Of a stretch of 64,000 bases of DNA, positions 8,363-16,348 are shown piece by piece. The stretch spans positions 62,001 through 126,000 of the forward strand of contig JAJPIG010000018.1 of the NCBI GenBank assembly GCA_021324855.1, written 5' to 3'. Position numbers and translations under genes: made by a program. A model generated the notes under the pieces. The model made no database searches. It was given only the letters and a program-made list of their open reading frames with translations, and was not told the DNA's origin. Source of the DNA: Pseudomonadota bacterium (lineage in GTDB: Bacteria; Desulfobacterota; Binatia; Binatales; Binataceae). Position 1 is the stretch's first letter; each line of letters opens with the position of its first letter.

Positions 8363-8929
8363 TCACACCCACGCGAGCAAAACGTAATCAAACGGCGCTT
8401 CGCCGTTCACCATATCGGTGCGCTGAAGCCGTATCGTGTAGCCGTGTTTGGTTTTGCGCAATTCATGATGATAGACGCCGGCGAAATGGCGCGACGCATC
8501 GCGGCGAAACTCCATCATGTGGAAGCGCGATCGCACGCTGACATCGCCGGTCCGGGAATCGACTTTTTCCAGCGTGACGTTCGACACGATGTGACTGGTG
8601 CCCCAGGCCGGCGTTTGCGACCACGCATGCGGATGAGCGATGCGCTTCATGCGCATCGTCATCAGGTTGCGATCTTCATAAAAGATCGACGGCATACCAT
8701 CACCCGTGATCTGCTCGAGCGATGCCGGCATCCAGTAGATTCCGTCTGCGTCGAACAACTCGATGTAATCGCTCCAGCGCTTCGCGTCGAGCAGCTCGGC
8801 CTGACGATAGAGGAATTGCTCGACTTCGCGCAGGATGACGTCGTCGTCGCTTACCCGAAACTGGGCAAAGGAATTTTTTTTCGGTGTGATGGCTTTTTTT
8901 CGGCTTCGTTTTTTAATGACCACAGGCAT
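8363..8929 (-). CDS. Aromatic-ring-hydroxylating dioxygenase beta subunit
   Basis: This is the small subunit of a Rieske non-haem-iron oxygenase, which stabilises the alpha3-beta3 hexamer. The 188-residue product shows the NTF2-like beta-subunit pattern: EVEQFLYRQAELLDAKRW, then YIELFDADGIYWMPA, FYEDRNLMTMRMKR and TSHIVSNVTLE. The start ATG 8929 lies 3 bp after the alpha stop; the earlier in-frame region reads through alpha sequence and is discarded. The N terminus is a short lysine-rich tail (KKRSRKKAITPKK), unusual but compatible with the family. Substrate cannot be deduced. Confidence 0.9.
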   Translation of the reverse strand: MPVVIKKRSRKKAITPKKNSFAQFRVSDDDVILREVEQFLYRQAELLDAKRWSDYIELFDADGIYWMPASLEQITGDGMPSIFYEDRNLMTMRMKRIAHPHAWSQTPAWGTSHIVSNVTLEKVDSRTGDVSVRSRFHMMEFRRDASRHFAGVYHHELRKTKHGYTIRLQRTDMVNGEAPFDYVLLAWV

Positions 8930-8931
8930 CT

Positions 8932-10248
8932 TTAATGCTCCGACGATGACAGATACTGCTTCCAGGCGCGAAACTGGTTGCGCATCGGCGCTTCGCTGGT
9001 CCCCCGCCGCGACGCGATGACGCCGTCGTGCTCGTCGTCCTGCCCGGCATTGCGATGGAAGCTCACCCAGTCGCCGCCGTCGGCCGCGAGTCCTTGATGG
9101 CATCGCCAGAAATTTTCGAGGTCGTCCGCGTTGACCATCGTGGAGGGCGAATTGATCAAATTGTAATAAGCGAGCGCGCGGCGATAGATCGCTTCGGGCG
9201 CGCCCTTCAATCGGAAGTGCCAGATTTCAGTCAGCGTCCGATTGGGAGCGAGCGGCCGCGCCGCGCGCAATTGCTGCAGCGCCGGCTGCACCGACAGCCC
9301 CGGATAGATCAGCACATGATGAATGTTGACGCCGAGAATTCGCTCGGTGCGCTCGGCGCCGTAATGCTCGCGCATCACGGCCTCGTACGCGAGCGTGTCA
9401 GGGTCGCGCGGCCGCAATCCCATGTAGCCCTGCAGCATGCAATGCCCGTACGGATAATTGACAGTCTGAAGCTTGTCCCATTCGTTAAACGGCGTCGTGA
9501 AGGCCGAAAGATAATGATACTCGAGGGGCGGCTTTTGCTTGCGCGCCATCATTTGACGCTCCAGCTCCGCCGCGGCGCGCCCGGTCGATTCGTGCGTGAC
9601 GTACGGATGCAGCGCGTCGAGTTGGTTCTCCATGAAAATTTTCCAGTTCGAATGCTGAATAAAGCGGAAGCAGGTGGGCACGATTTCGACCTCGCCGGCC
9701 GGCGCGCGATCGCACATGTTGTCGAGCGCGATGCGGGCTTCGCCCAGGAACTCGGCGAGAGCCGGTCCCGACGGTGAGAGACTAGCGAAGACAAAGCCGC
9801 GGTATGACTCGACTCGCGCTGCGCGCTTCAGATTGTAATCCGCCGCGCCCGGCGAAAACCGCGTGCCCTCATAGCCCGCCGGCAGCGGGATGCTCTCGAG
9901 GGTGCCGTCGGTCCGATACTGCCACGAATGATACGAACAGCCGAAGGCGCCGCCGGTATTGCCGCGCGATTTGGCGCACAGCAACGCGCCGCGATGGGCG
10001 CATCGGTTGTATAGCACGTATACCGCGCCGTCCGAATGCCGCACCATGATCAGCGGCTGTTGCCCGAGTAGCGCCGTGCAGTAGTCGCCCGGCTGTTTCA
10101 CCTGGCTTTCATGTCCGACGTAGACCCAGGCGCGCTGGAAGATGGCTTCCATTTCGCGCGCGAAGATCGCGTCGTCGGTGTAGACGCTGCGATGCACGCG
10201 ATCGGGCTCAATCAGCCGGGTGAGATCGGCGCCGCCGTTGGTCGTCAT
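8932..10248 (-). CDS. Rieske dioxygenase alpha subunit
   Basis: This is the catalytic subunit of an aromatic-ring dioxygenase, 438 residues. The Rieske [2Fe-2S] ligands are C83 and H85 (NRCAHRGALL) with C104 and H107 (GCSYHSW). The mononuclear iron site is in MENQLDALHPYVTHEST, with D211, H214 and H219 in the canonical spacing. Alpha, beta and the unknown third gene form an operon read away from a divergent MarR gene, so MarR control by an aromatic ligand is likely. No ferredoxin or reductase gene is near, so electron supply must come from elsewhere. The substrate is unknown; the family includes benzoate, biphenyl and salicylate hydroxylases. Confidence 0.93.
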   Translation of the reverse strand: MTTNGGADLTRLIEPDRVHRSVYTDDAIFAREMEAIFQRAWVYVGHESQVKQPGDYCTALLGQQPLIMVRHSDGAVYVLYNRCAHRGALLCAKSRGNTGGAFGCSYHSWQYRTDGTLESIPLPAGYEGTRFSPGAADYNLKRAARVESYRGFVFASLSPSGPALAEFLGEARIALDNMCDRAPAGEVEIVPTCFRFIQHSNWKIFMENQLDALHPYVTHESTGRAAAELERQMMARKQKPPLEYHYLSAFTTPFNEWDKLQTVNYPYGHCMLQGYMGLRPRDPDTLAYEAVMREHYGAERTERILGVNIHHVLIYPGLSVQPALQQLRAARPLAPNRTLTEIWHFRLKGAPEAIYRRALAYYNLINSPSTMVNADDLENFWRCHQGLAADGGDWVSFHRNAGQDDEHDGVIASRRGTSEAPMRNQFRAWKQYLSSSEH

Positions 10249-10286
10249 TCGAATATCTCCGTCGACCTGCCTTCGAGTCGCTAATT

Positions 10287-10302
10287 ATGTGCATTTGCAC
10301 AT
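10287..10302. promoter_or_regulatory. Palindromic operator candidate between Rieske operon and marR
   Basis: ATGTGCA-TT-TGCACAT is a perfect inverted repeat with 7-base arms, centred in the 78-bp gap between the divergent Rieske alpha gene and the MarR gene. Its size and position fit a MarR dimer site that would control both promoters. Binding is inferred. Confidence 0.65.
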
Positions 10303-10326
10303 TTCGACCCGTATGCTAGGCTGCGC

Positions 10327-10899
10327 GTGTCGCGCGCGTCAAGCGTCGCGGAGCAGGTGAAGGAACGTGTTTGCGCCGTGATTCGAGAAGCGTTGGCGGC
10401 CAACGTGCATCGGGCGCGTGGCCGGCAGCCGGCCTTCGTGCTCGAAGACCACATCTACTACCTTTTCACTCAGATCGTCGGGCGCCGCAACCGGCGGATC
10501 GTCGAAAAGCTCCGGCGCTTCGGCATCACGGTGCCGAAATGGCGCGTGCTGGCGGCGCTCCACGCGCGGCCGGCGGTGACCATGAACCAACTCGCGGAGC
10601 TTACGACCATCGAGCGGACCACGCTCACCCGCACGATCGACGCGATGGCGCGTGCGCGGCTGGTCGAGCGGCGCGCTGACGCTCGCGACCGCCGGAACAT
10701 GCGTTTGCGCTTGCAGGCAAAGGGCGAGCGGCTTTTCAGCCGGATTCTGCCGCTGGTGCTGGAAGAGAACGAGAATTCGACGCGCGGAATCGGGCGCCGC
10801 GATCTGGATCGCTTCCGCCGCATGCTGTTTCAGATGATCGAAAACCTCGATCGCGCGCCAGCGAAGGCGAACGAAAACTCCGAGGAGGAGCGACAATGA
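10327..10899 (+). CDS. MarR family transcriptional regulator
   Basis: This is a winged-helix repressor of about 190 residues, longer than typical MarR (140-160) because of an N-terminal extension. The core runs from YYLFTQIVGRRNRRIVEKL through KWRVLAALHARPAVTMNQLAE (helix-turn-helix) and RTTLTRTIDAMARARLVERR to the wing RADARDRRNMRLRLQAKG. The start is uncertain: GTG 10327 gives the longest form, and GTG 10357 would remove part of the extension. It is divergent from the Rieske operon and flanked by a palindrome, so its likely job is to repress that operon and itself until an aromatic ligand binds. Confidence 0.9.
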   Translation: MSRASSVAEQVKERVCAVIREALAANVHRARGRQPAFVLEDHIYYLFTQIVGRRNRRIVEKLRRFGITVPKWRVLAALHARPAVTMNQLAELTTIERTTLTRTIDAMARARLVERRADARDRRNMRLRLQAKGERLFSRILPLVLEENENSTRGIGRRDLDRFRRMLFQMIENLDRAPAKANENSEEERQ

Positions 10900-10967
10900 G
10901 CGCATCGCTGTTTCACTTTGAAGCGGCGGCCGGTACGCCGGCGGCAAAGTTGTCACGCCGGTCGTAA
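10896..10967 (+). CDS. Possible 23-residue open frame with a strong ribosome-binding site
   Basis: ATG 10896 overlaps the marR stop (ATGA) and is preceded by GAGGAGGAG at ideal spacing. The frame ends after 23 codons at TAA 10967. The site looks built for translation, but the peptide (beginning MSASLFHFEAAAG) has no recognisable family. It may be the truncated start of a former gene cut by the same rearrangement that damaged the next locus, or a coupled leader peptide. Confidence 0.3.
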   Translation: MSASLFHFEAAAGTPAAKLSRRS

Positions 10968-11069
10968 GATGCTCGCGACGCGCGGCGATTTCAGGTGCAT
11001 CATTTTGTTCGATTTCAAAGCTGTGTAATTTCCATTTCCTCCCATTCGGATCTTTTGCGGAGGAAACAA

Positions 11070-11787
11070 ATGGCGCTTTCGTTCATCGATGCCGATTGCC
11101 ACGTCTACGAAATCGAAGAGACATGGGATTTTCTTCCCAACAAATTTAAGCACCGCCGTCCGATTCCGATAACCGTTCCGCCCGAAAAGGCGCCGTACAT
11201 GGGCGTCGACAATGCCTTCTGGCTGGTCGACGGCCAGGCGGTCCAATGGACGTGGGGTCCGGGAACGATCCAGATCGGTACGCCGCTGACCTCGGTCCAT
11301 GCGCATCGAAAGGCCTACGGTATCGGGCATCAGTTGCTCACCGACGTCCCGCAGCGGCTCAAAGCGCTCGATGACGCGGGGATCGACGCGTAGGTGATCT
11401 ATTCGTCGCTGTTCGGAACCCAGCTTTCGCGCGATGATGAGTTCGAGAGCGCCCTGCAAATCAGTTACAACCGCTGGATCGCCGAATGCTGCGCGGAGTC
11501 CGATCGCCTGCGATGGGTCGCGGTACTGCCGATGCGCACGCCGGAACTCGCCGTTAAGGAAATCGCGCGAGTGAAGGAAGCCGGCGCGGTCGACCTGATG
11601 ACTTTGGGGACGGTCGGAGCGAAGATGCTGCACGCCCCCGAATTCGAACGAATCTGGGCTGCCGCCGCGGACCATGACCTGCCGGTCGCAGTGCACGTCG
11701 GATGGAGCGATCCCGGCACGCGCTTCCGAGAGCGACTACATCACTGGACAGGTAATAACGATCGATGGCGGCGAGGTGATGCCGTAG
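11070..11787 (+). pseudogene. Amidohydrolase gene with amber stop, fused to an SDR tail
   Basis: ATG 11070 has a good ribosome-binding site (GGAGGAAAC). It opens an amidohydrolase-2 (ACMSD-like) protein with the metal motif IDADCHVYE. At 11391-11393 the frame has TAG, and the same frame then continues for over 100 codons of clear family sequence (VIYSSLFGTQLSRDDEF, LPVAVHVGWSDPGTR). A single CAG-to-TAG change would explain the stop. After about 11720 homology ends. In another frame the next 20 codons read ESDYITGQVITIDGGEVMP and stop at 11787, which is the typical C terminus of a short-chain dehydrogenase. A deletion has therefore joined two unrelated genes. Confidence 0.85.
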
Positions 11788-11802
11788 CCAAGAGGACTGT
11801 TG

Positions 11803-12606
11803 ATGTCGTCCGTCAGTCTGAACCTGGATAACCCGGCGCTCGCGAACGATTACGATCGCATCAGCGCGGAACGCCAGTTCAAAAATGGTCAGATCCTGAT
11901 TCATGAGCTGGCGATAGCGTCCGGTGAGCGGGTGCTCGATATCGGATGCGGAACCGGGCTGCTTGCGGAGTACGTCGCGGGCCTGGTCGGTGATAACGGT
12001 TCCGTGCTCGGTATCGACCCGCTGCCGCTGCGGATCGAAATCGCGACGCGGCGGAACAGGCCGAACCTTACATTCAGGGTCGGCGATGCGAATCAATTAG
12101 CCGACTTTGAATCAGCCGCTTTCGATGTCATCTATCTGAATGCCGTTCTGCATTGGTTGCCGGATAAATTGGGACCGCTGCGCGAGATGTTCCGGCTGCT
12201 CCGCAACGGCGGTCGCATCGGCATCTCGACCGGATCGCGAAACGGACCAAATCGGCTCCAGGAGATCAAAGCGCGAGTGCTGTCGCGCGAGCCGTTTAAT
12301 CGCTATCCGGAGGGACTGAAGGGCAGGGCGTACTGGGTCAACGCAGATGAGCTCAGGGAACTGCTGATCGCGAGCGGCTTCGAGATCCGGAAAGTCGAAG
12401 AACGAACCAACGTGCAGGAGTTCCCCAGCGCCGAGGCGATCATCCAATTCTCCGAGGCAAGTTCGTTCGGCAATTTCCTGGGTCATTTACCGGAGCACTT
12501 GCGTGCTCAGGCGCGCGAAGCGATCGCCTGCGAACTCGCGCAGTCGATGCCTGCGGGATTAAGGCGGACCCGCGAGCGAATTCTCGCGATCGCGGTAAAA
12601 CCCTGA
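11803..12606 (+). CDS. Class I SAM-dependent methyltransferase
   Basis: A 267-residue methyltransferase with a Rossmann core. Motif I is VLDIGCGTGLLAEYV, motif II lies in GSVLGIDPLPLRIEIA, and FRVGDANQLADF and AFDVIYLNAVLHWLPD follow. The C-terminal part (YWVNADELRELLIASGFEI) resembles UbiE- and ArsM-like small-molecule methyltransferases. The substrate cannot be named. I start it at ATG 11803, one codon after a TTG. It begins 15 bp after the SDR tail of the preceding pseudogene, so it may once have been the last gene of that SDR's operon and may now depend on whatever promoter the deletion brought near. Confidence 0.85.
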   Translation: MSSVSLNLDNPALANDYDRISAERQFKNGQILIHELAIASGERVLDIGCGTGLLAEYVAGLVGDNGSVLGIDPLPLRIEIATRRNRPNLTFRVGDANQLADFESAAFDVIYLNAVLHWLPDKLGPLREMFRLLRNGGRIGISTGSRNGPNRLQEIKARVLSREPFNRYPEGLKGRAYWVNADELRELLIASGFEIRKVEERTNVQEFPSAEAIIQFSEASSFGNFLGHLPEHLRAQAREAIACELAQSMPAGLRRTRERILAIAVKP

Positions 12607-12758
12607 ATTGATACTAGCGTAGCCAAGGGTACGGTCCGAGACGCAACCGGCGATGCGTGCCGTCGGCCTTGCCGTGTCGATGCGTTGCGATTCGTCAGCG
12701 AGACCGGGATCATTCCTGGGACCGGCCGGAGTTTCCTGAATTGGAGGCTAATCAATCG

Positions 12759-13931
12759 ATGAACTCGGAGCTTGAATTCATTGCCAAAGCGGCAGAGCTT
12801 CGCCCCCTGCTCGCGAAGAACGCAGCGCAAAGCGAAGCCGACCGTCGCATCGTGGAAGAGAATATGCGCGCGCTTGAAGACGCGGGCTTAATGGAGTTGA
12901 TGGTGCCGAAGCGATTCGGCGGCCATGGTGTCAGGATGGAGACGATGCTGCGCGTCGCTGCGGAGCTGGCGAAGGGCTGCCCTTCAACGGCATGGGTGCA
13001 GACCGTGATGAACATCTCGGCGTGGTTCGCGACGCGGGCATCATGGCAAGCCCAGCAGGACATGTTCAATGCTGCCGGGAGACCGCGGCTCTGCGGATCG
13101 TTGGAACCGACCAGAAATATCCGGGCGGTGAAGGGCGGCGCGATCGTCAGCGGACGTTGGGATTTCACGTCGGGATGCTGGCATTCGAACTGGTGCATCT
13201 GCGGCGTGCCGATTCCGGATGAAAACGGACAGGCGACCGACTCCGGATGGGCCTTCATTCCAATGGCGGACCTCAGGATTGAAGATTCGTGGCACGCCGC
13301 AGGAATGAAGGGCACCGGGAGCTGCATCGTTGTCGCCGAGGAAGTGTTCGTCCCGGCCCATCGCCTGATGTCGCTGCGGGGAGAGCATGTCGACGAAGCC
13401 TGGCAGACTCGGCATCGGCCGGAGCCCTGCGACTATTGGCCGCTCAAGCCGGTCCTTGTGCTCGGGCTGATCGGGCCAATTCTCGGCATTGCCGAAGCCG
13501 CGCTGGAAGCGGTCGCGGAGCAAACTCACCTGCGTGGCATCAAATACACCGTTTATTCGCGGAAATCGGACTCGCCCGTCGTCCAGCATCATTTCGCGAA
13601 GGCGGCGCTGATGGTCGACACGGCGCGCTTCCATATCATGCGCGCTGCGGCCGATGTTGATTGCGCGGGAGCCGGTGCGGAAATGGATCCAATCACGCGG
13701 GCCCGTGTGCGTGGGGATTCCGGCTACGCTGCGGAAGTTGCGCGCGAAGCGGTCGAGTTGCTGGTTTCGATCACTGGCGGCTCAGCCTTCCCGGAATCGA
13801 ATCCGCTCCAGCGCTACTGGCGCGATATCGGCTCCGCCAGCCGCCACGCTTCACTGACCGCGATGACGGACTTCGAGATTTACGGGCGCGCGCTCCTCGG
13901 CAGAGAAGCGAACATCACCCATATCGTGTGA
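12759..13931 (+). CDS. HsaA-like flavin-dependent monooxygenase (acyl-CoA dehydrogenase fold)
   Basis: The 390-residue product has the acyl-CoA dehydrogenase fold but the C-terminal pattern of group D two-component flavin monooxygenases (HsaA, HpaH, DszC). YWRDIGSASRHASL carries the RD...H signature, and GGHGVRMETMLRVAAELAKG, SGRWDFTSGCWHS and AGMKGTGSC are present. Such enzymes use reduced FMN or FAD from a separate reductase to hydroxylate phenolic or steroid-derived substrates. No reductase is adjacent. The start ATG 12759 has GGAGG 12 bases upstream. The VOC gene on the opposite strand ends 17 bp beyond its stop. A VOC ring-cleavage partner would fit a meta-cleavage pathway, but that link is inferred. 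Confidence 0.85.
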   Translation: MNSELEFIAKAAELRPLLAKNAAQSEADRRIVEENMRALEDAGLMELMVPKRFGGHGVRMETMLRVAAELAKGCPSTAWVQTVMNISAWFATRASWQAQQDMFNAAGRPRLCGSLEPTRNIRAVKGGAIVSGRWDFTSGCWHSNWCICGVPIPDENGQATDSGWAFIPMADLRIEDSWHAAGMKGTGSCIVVAEEVFVPAHRLMSLRGEHVDEAWQTRHRPEPCDYWPLKPVLVLGLIGPILGIAEAALEAVAEQTHLRGIKYTVYSRKSDSPVVQHHFAKAALMVDTARFHIMRAAADVDCAGAGAEMDPITRARVRGDSGYAAEVAREAVELLVSITGGSAFPESNPLQRYWRDIGSASRHASLTAMTDFEIYGRALLGREANITHIV

Positions 13932-13948
13932 TCACAGCAGTCAGTCAA

Positions 13949-14470
13949 TCAGGATGGCCGCTTCGGCACGCGAAAATGGGTGTAGCGGAGCGCGTCGACA
14001 TCGACGGTCGTGCCATGGCCGCGCGGCGGACCATGCGGCAGATCCTGGGCGCCCTTGAAACCGCGCTCGCAGTAAAGCTCGATCAGATTGCCGGACGGAT
14101 CGCGGAAGAACATCAACGCCTCGACTCCGCCGCGCGTCCAGAAGTTCGAGGTCGGGACGCCGCACTCGGTGAGCCATTCTTTCATCTGAACGAGTTCTTC
14201 GGGGCCGACGAAGAAACCGATATGCGGATATTCGTTACTCGGTGTGATGTATGAGCAACCCTCGGTGCCGATTCCGATATCCACCCCGGCGATACGAAAT
14301 GCGGCGAAGGTCGATCCGTCGACAATATGCAGTTCGCCCCCGAGAACCTCTCCGTAAAATCGCTTGCCTTCCTCTAGATCGCGACATGGAAGGGCGGCGT
14401 GCGAGAACGACATCAGCTTGGGAGGTCCGCTGACGCGGGGTTTCGATTCCGATCGGTTCGATTCTGCCAT
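13949..14470 (-). CDS. VOC family protein (glyoxalase/extradiol dioxygenase fold)
   Basis: A 173-residue vicinal-oxygen-chelate protein. MSFSHAALPCRDLEEGKRFY opens the first beta-alpha-beta module, and FFRDPSGNLIELYCERGF is the classical C-terminal metal-binding end with the glutamate ligand; a histidine ligand is in FSHAAL. The start ATG 14470 is chosen over longer frames because the N-terminal Ser/Lys-rich tail then matches the family and GGAGA lies upstream. VOC proteins include extradiol dioxygenases, glyoxalases and resistance proteins, so the reaction is open. It may be the last gene of the minus-strand run that begins with the aminotransferase, 106 bp after YceI. Confidence 0.82.
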   Translation of the reverse strand: MAESNRSESKPRVSGPPKLMSFSHAALPCRDLEEGKRFYGEVLGGELHIVDGSTFAAFRIAGVDIGIGTEGCSYITPSNEYPHIGFFVGPEELVQMKEWLTECGVPTSNFWTRGGVEALMFFRDPSGNLIELYCERGFKGAQDLPHGPPRGHGTTVDVDALRYTHFRVPKRPS

Positions 14471-14576
14471 CTTGTATCTCCGAGCGCGGCGATTCAGCGC
14501 GATGGAACCGTCAATCCATCTTCCCTGATAGGTCAACGTAGGTGGCATTGCAAGAGAAGCAGACGCGCGGGATTTT

Positions 14577-15218
14577 TCAGCGCCGAGTACCAATAAGCGC
14601 CGCCGTCGGTATCGCCCACGAGACCCGTCCGACCAACGTCACGTCAAGGTCCACGGTCTTGTTGACGCGGAACACGAAGATGCTCGGGTCCCTGAGGCCC
14701 CACGCGACGTAGGGAACCGTGAAGCGGCTGTTGATGGTCACCTCGTCGCCGCGCGCGATCACCGTCGCATCGATCGGAAATTCATGCTCGCCGCCGTGGA
14801 TCAGAAGCAGGCCGCGCACGCGCACGGGAAACGTTCCGTGCGGATCGCCGTGGCGTTCGATCTTTTGCGGCGCGAAGCTGATTCGTGGATAACGATCGAC
14901 TTCGAGCACGCTTTTCTTCATCTCGCGATCGCGCATGCCGCCGCCGGTGTCCCCGCTGTCAGCGTTGATCGCGATTTCGCCGTCGATCCTCTCGGTGGCG
15001 GGGTCGATCCTCACGATGCCGCTGGCGAGCTTGAAGCTGCCGTGCGTGATATGTGGGAAACCTAAAAGCGTGAAATCGATCCGACTGCGCTCCGGAATGA
15101 ACCTGATGACCGCCTGCTCTCGGGGAATCGGCCGTGTCGCGTTTTGCGGGAACGCCCCCGTCGACATCCCGAGAATGGTCAGTGCAACGAGCGAAACTCG
15201 AAGATATTTCGCTACCAT
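14577..15218 (-). CDS. YceI family periplasmic lipid-binding protein
   Basis: A 213-residue exported protein. The signal peptide is MVAKYLRVSLVALTILGM followed by STGAFPQ. The mature part has the YceI lipocalin-like pattern: RSRIDFTLLGFPHITHGSFK, then MRDREMKKSVLEVDRYPRIS and VRGLLLIHGGEHEFPIDA. Family members bind long isoprenoid or other lipid chains, and some are linked to quinone traffic. Its start overlaps the end of the type III polyketide synthase gene by 7 bp, so the two are coupled. It may carry or trap the polyketide lipid made by that enzyme; this role is inferred. Confidence 0.9.
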   Translation of the reverse strand: MVAKYLRVSLVALTILGMSTGAFPQNATRPIPREQAVIRFIPERSRIDFTLLGFPHITHGSFKLASGIVRIDPATERIDGEIAINADSGDTGGGMRDREMKKSVLEVDRYPRISFAPQKIERHGDPHGTFPVRVRGLLLIHGGEHEFPIDATVIARGDEVTINSRFTVPYVAWGLRDPSIFVFRVNKTVDLDVTLVGRVSWAIPTAALIGTRR

Positions 15219-16261
15219 CGGAGCAGGATGAACTCGGCGCAGAATCCCGGTCCCATCGCAACAATCATCCCCGGCGCCCCCGGCGCCGGGCGACGGTTAG
15301 TCATCACCTCTTCCAGCACCATAAAAACCGATGCGGACGAGAGATTGCCGTGGCGGCTGAGACAGTCCCACGAGGCCCTCAAGTCGCGATCGGTGAGCGC
15401 GAGCGCCTCCTGAACCGCCTCGAGCACCCGCGGACCCCCGGGATGCATCACCCAGCTTCGGATGTCGGCCCGGCTCAATCCGAAGCCATGCAAAAACTCA
15501 TCGACGTCCGCGCCCAGACGCTCTCTGATTAACGCCGGCAGCCGCGGCGACAGCACGACCTGGAACCCACGCTCTGAGATTTCCCAGCCCATGATGTCTT
15601 CGGTGTTCGGATAGAAGCATGAGCGGGTGCCGAGAATCTCGGGGCCGCCGAGGCCGCGGTCGGCGCCGGCGATGATCGCCGAAGCTGCGCCGTCGGCGAA
15701 CAATCCCGTGGCGATCAGGTTGGCGGTCGAGAAATCCTGAAGCTGGAGCGTCATCGAACAGATTTCGACTGCGAGCAGCGCCGCGACCTGTCCCGGATAG
15801 GCGCGCACATGATCAGCCGCGCGGGTGAGCGCCACAGCGCCGCCGACGCATCCCAAGCCGAAGATTGGCGTGCGCTTGATATCGGCCGCCAGTTCCATCC
15901 GGTTGATCAATCGCGCATCGAGTGACGGACTCGCGATACCGGTAATTGAGGTCACGATGATCGCGTCCAAATCGCGGCGCGCGAAGCCCGCGCGGCCGAG
16001 AGCGCGATCGATCGCCTGCCTGCCGAGCTTCTCGGCGACCGCGAACCAGGCTGCGTTGCTCTCTCCCCAGCTTGAGAACTTTTCATACTCGGTTAGCGGA
16101 AAAGCGAGATAGCGGTAGTTGACACCAGCCCGCGCGTGCATCCGCTCCATCAGCGCAGGGTTGCCAAGCTTTTCGCCCCAGTGATTCTTGAGCGCGTCGG
16201 TCAGCGTCTGCTGTTGAAATCGATTCTCGGGCAACGCGCTGCCCACGCCGGCAATTCTCAT
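15212..16261 (-). CDS. Type III polyketide synthase (chalcone synthase family)
   Basis: A 349-residue homodimeric ketosynthase that extends an acyl-CoA starter with malonyl-CoA and cyclises the product, usually to alkylpyrones or alkylresorcinols in bacteria. The catalytic triad is visible: C138 in FGLGCVGGA, H273 in VMHPGGPRVL and N306 in SRHGNLSSAS. DAIIVTSITGIASPS and GLFADGAASAII are further landmarks. The length is normal. It lies in a minus-strand set with an aminotransferase and a TPR-like secreted protein upstream and YceI overlapping downstream. The common partners of bacterial type III PKS operons (isoprenylcysteine-type methyltransferase, FAD hydroxylase) are absent. The product is unknown. 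Confidence 0.93.
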   Translation of the reverse strand: MRIAGVGSALPENRFQQQTLTDALKNHWGEKLGNPALMERMHARAGVNYRYLAFPLTEYEKFSSWGESNAAWFAVAEKLGRQAIDRALGRAGFARRDLDAIIVTSITGIASPSLDARLINRMELAADIKRTPIFGLGCVGGAVALTRAADHVRAYPGQVAALLAVEICSMTLQLQDFSTANLIATGLFADGAASAIIAGADRGLGGPEILGTRSCFYPNTEDIMGWEISERGFQVVLSPRLPALIRERLGADVDEFLHGFGLSRADIRSWVMHPGGPRVLEAVQEALALTDRDLRASWDCLSRHGNLSSASVFMVLEEVMTNRRPAPGAPGMIVAMGPGFCAEFILLRW

Positions 16262-16348
16262 AATTCACTTCCTTAAACCGCGAGCCGGCGCCTGACGATG
16301 CTGTCCGCTGTCGGTGGACTTCAATTACACCGCTCGATCCGGTTGGAT

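Noticed and set aside
11391-11393. TAG decoded as pyrrolysine or read through
   Set aside because: The same gene is also cut off by a deletion and ends in an unrelated SDR tail, so a dead gene is the simpler reading.
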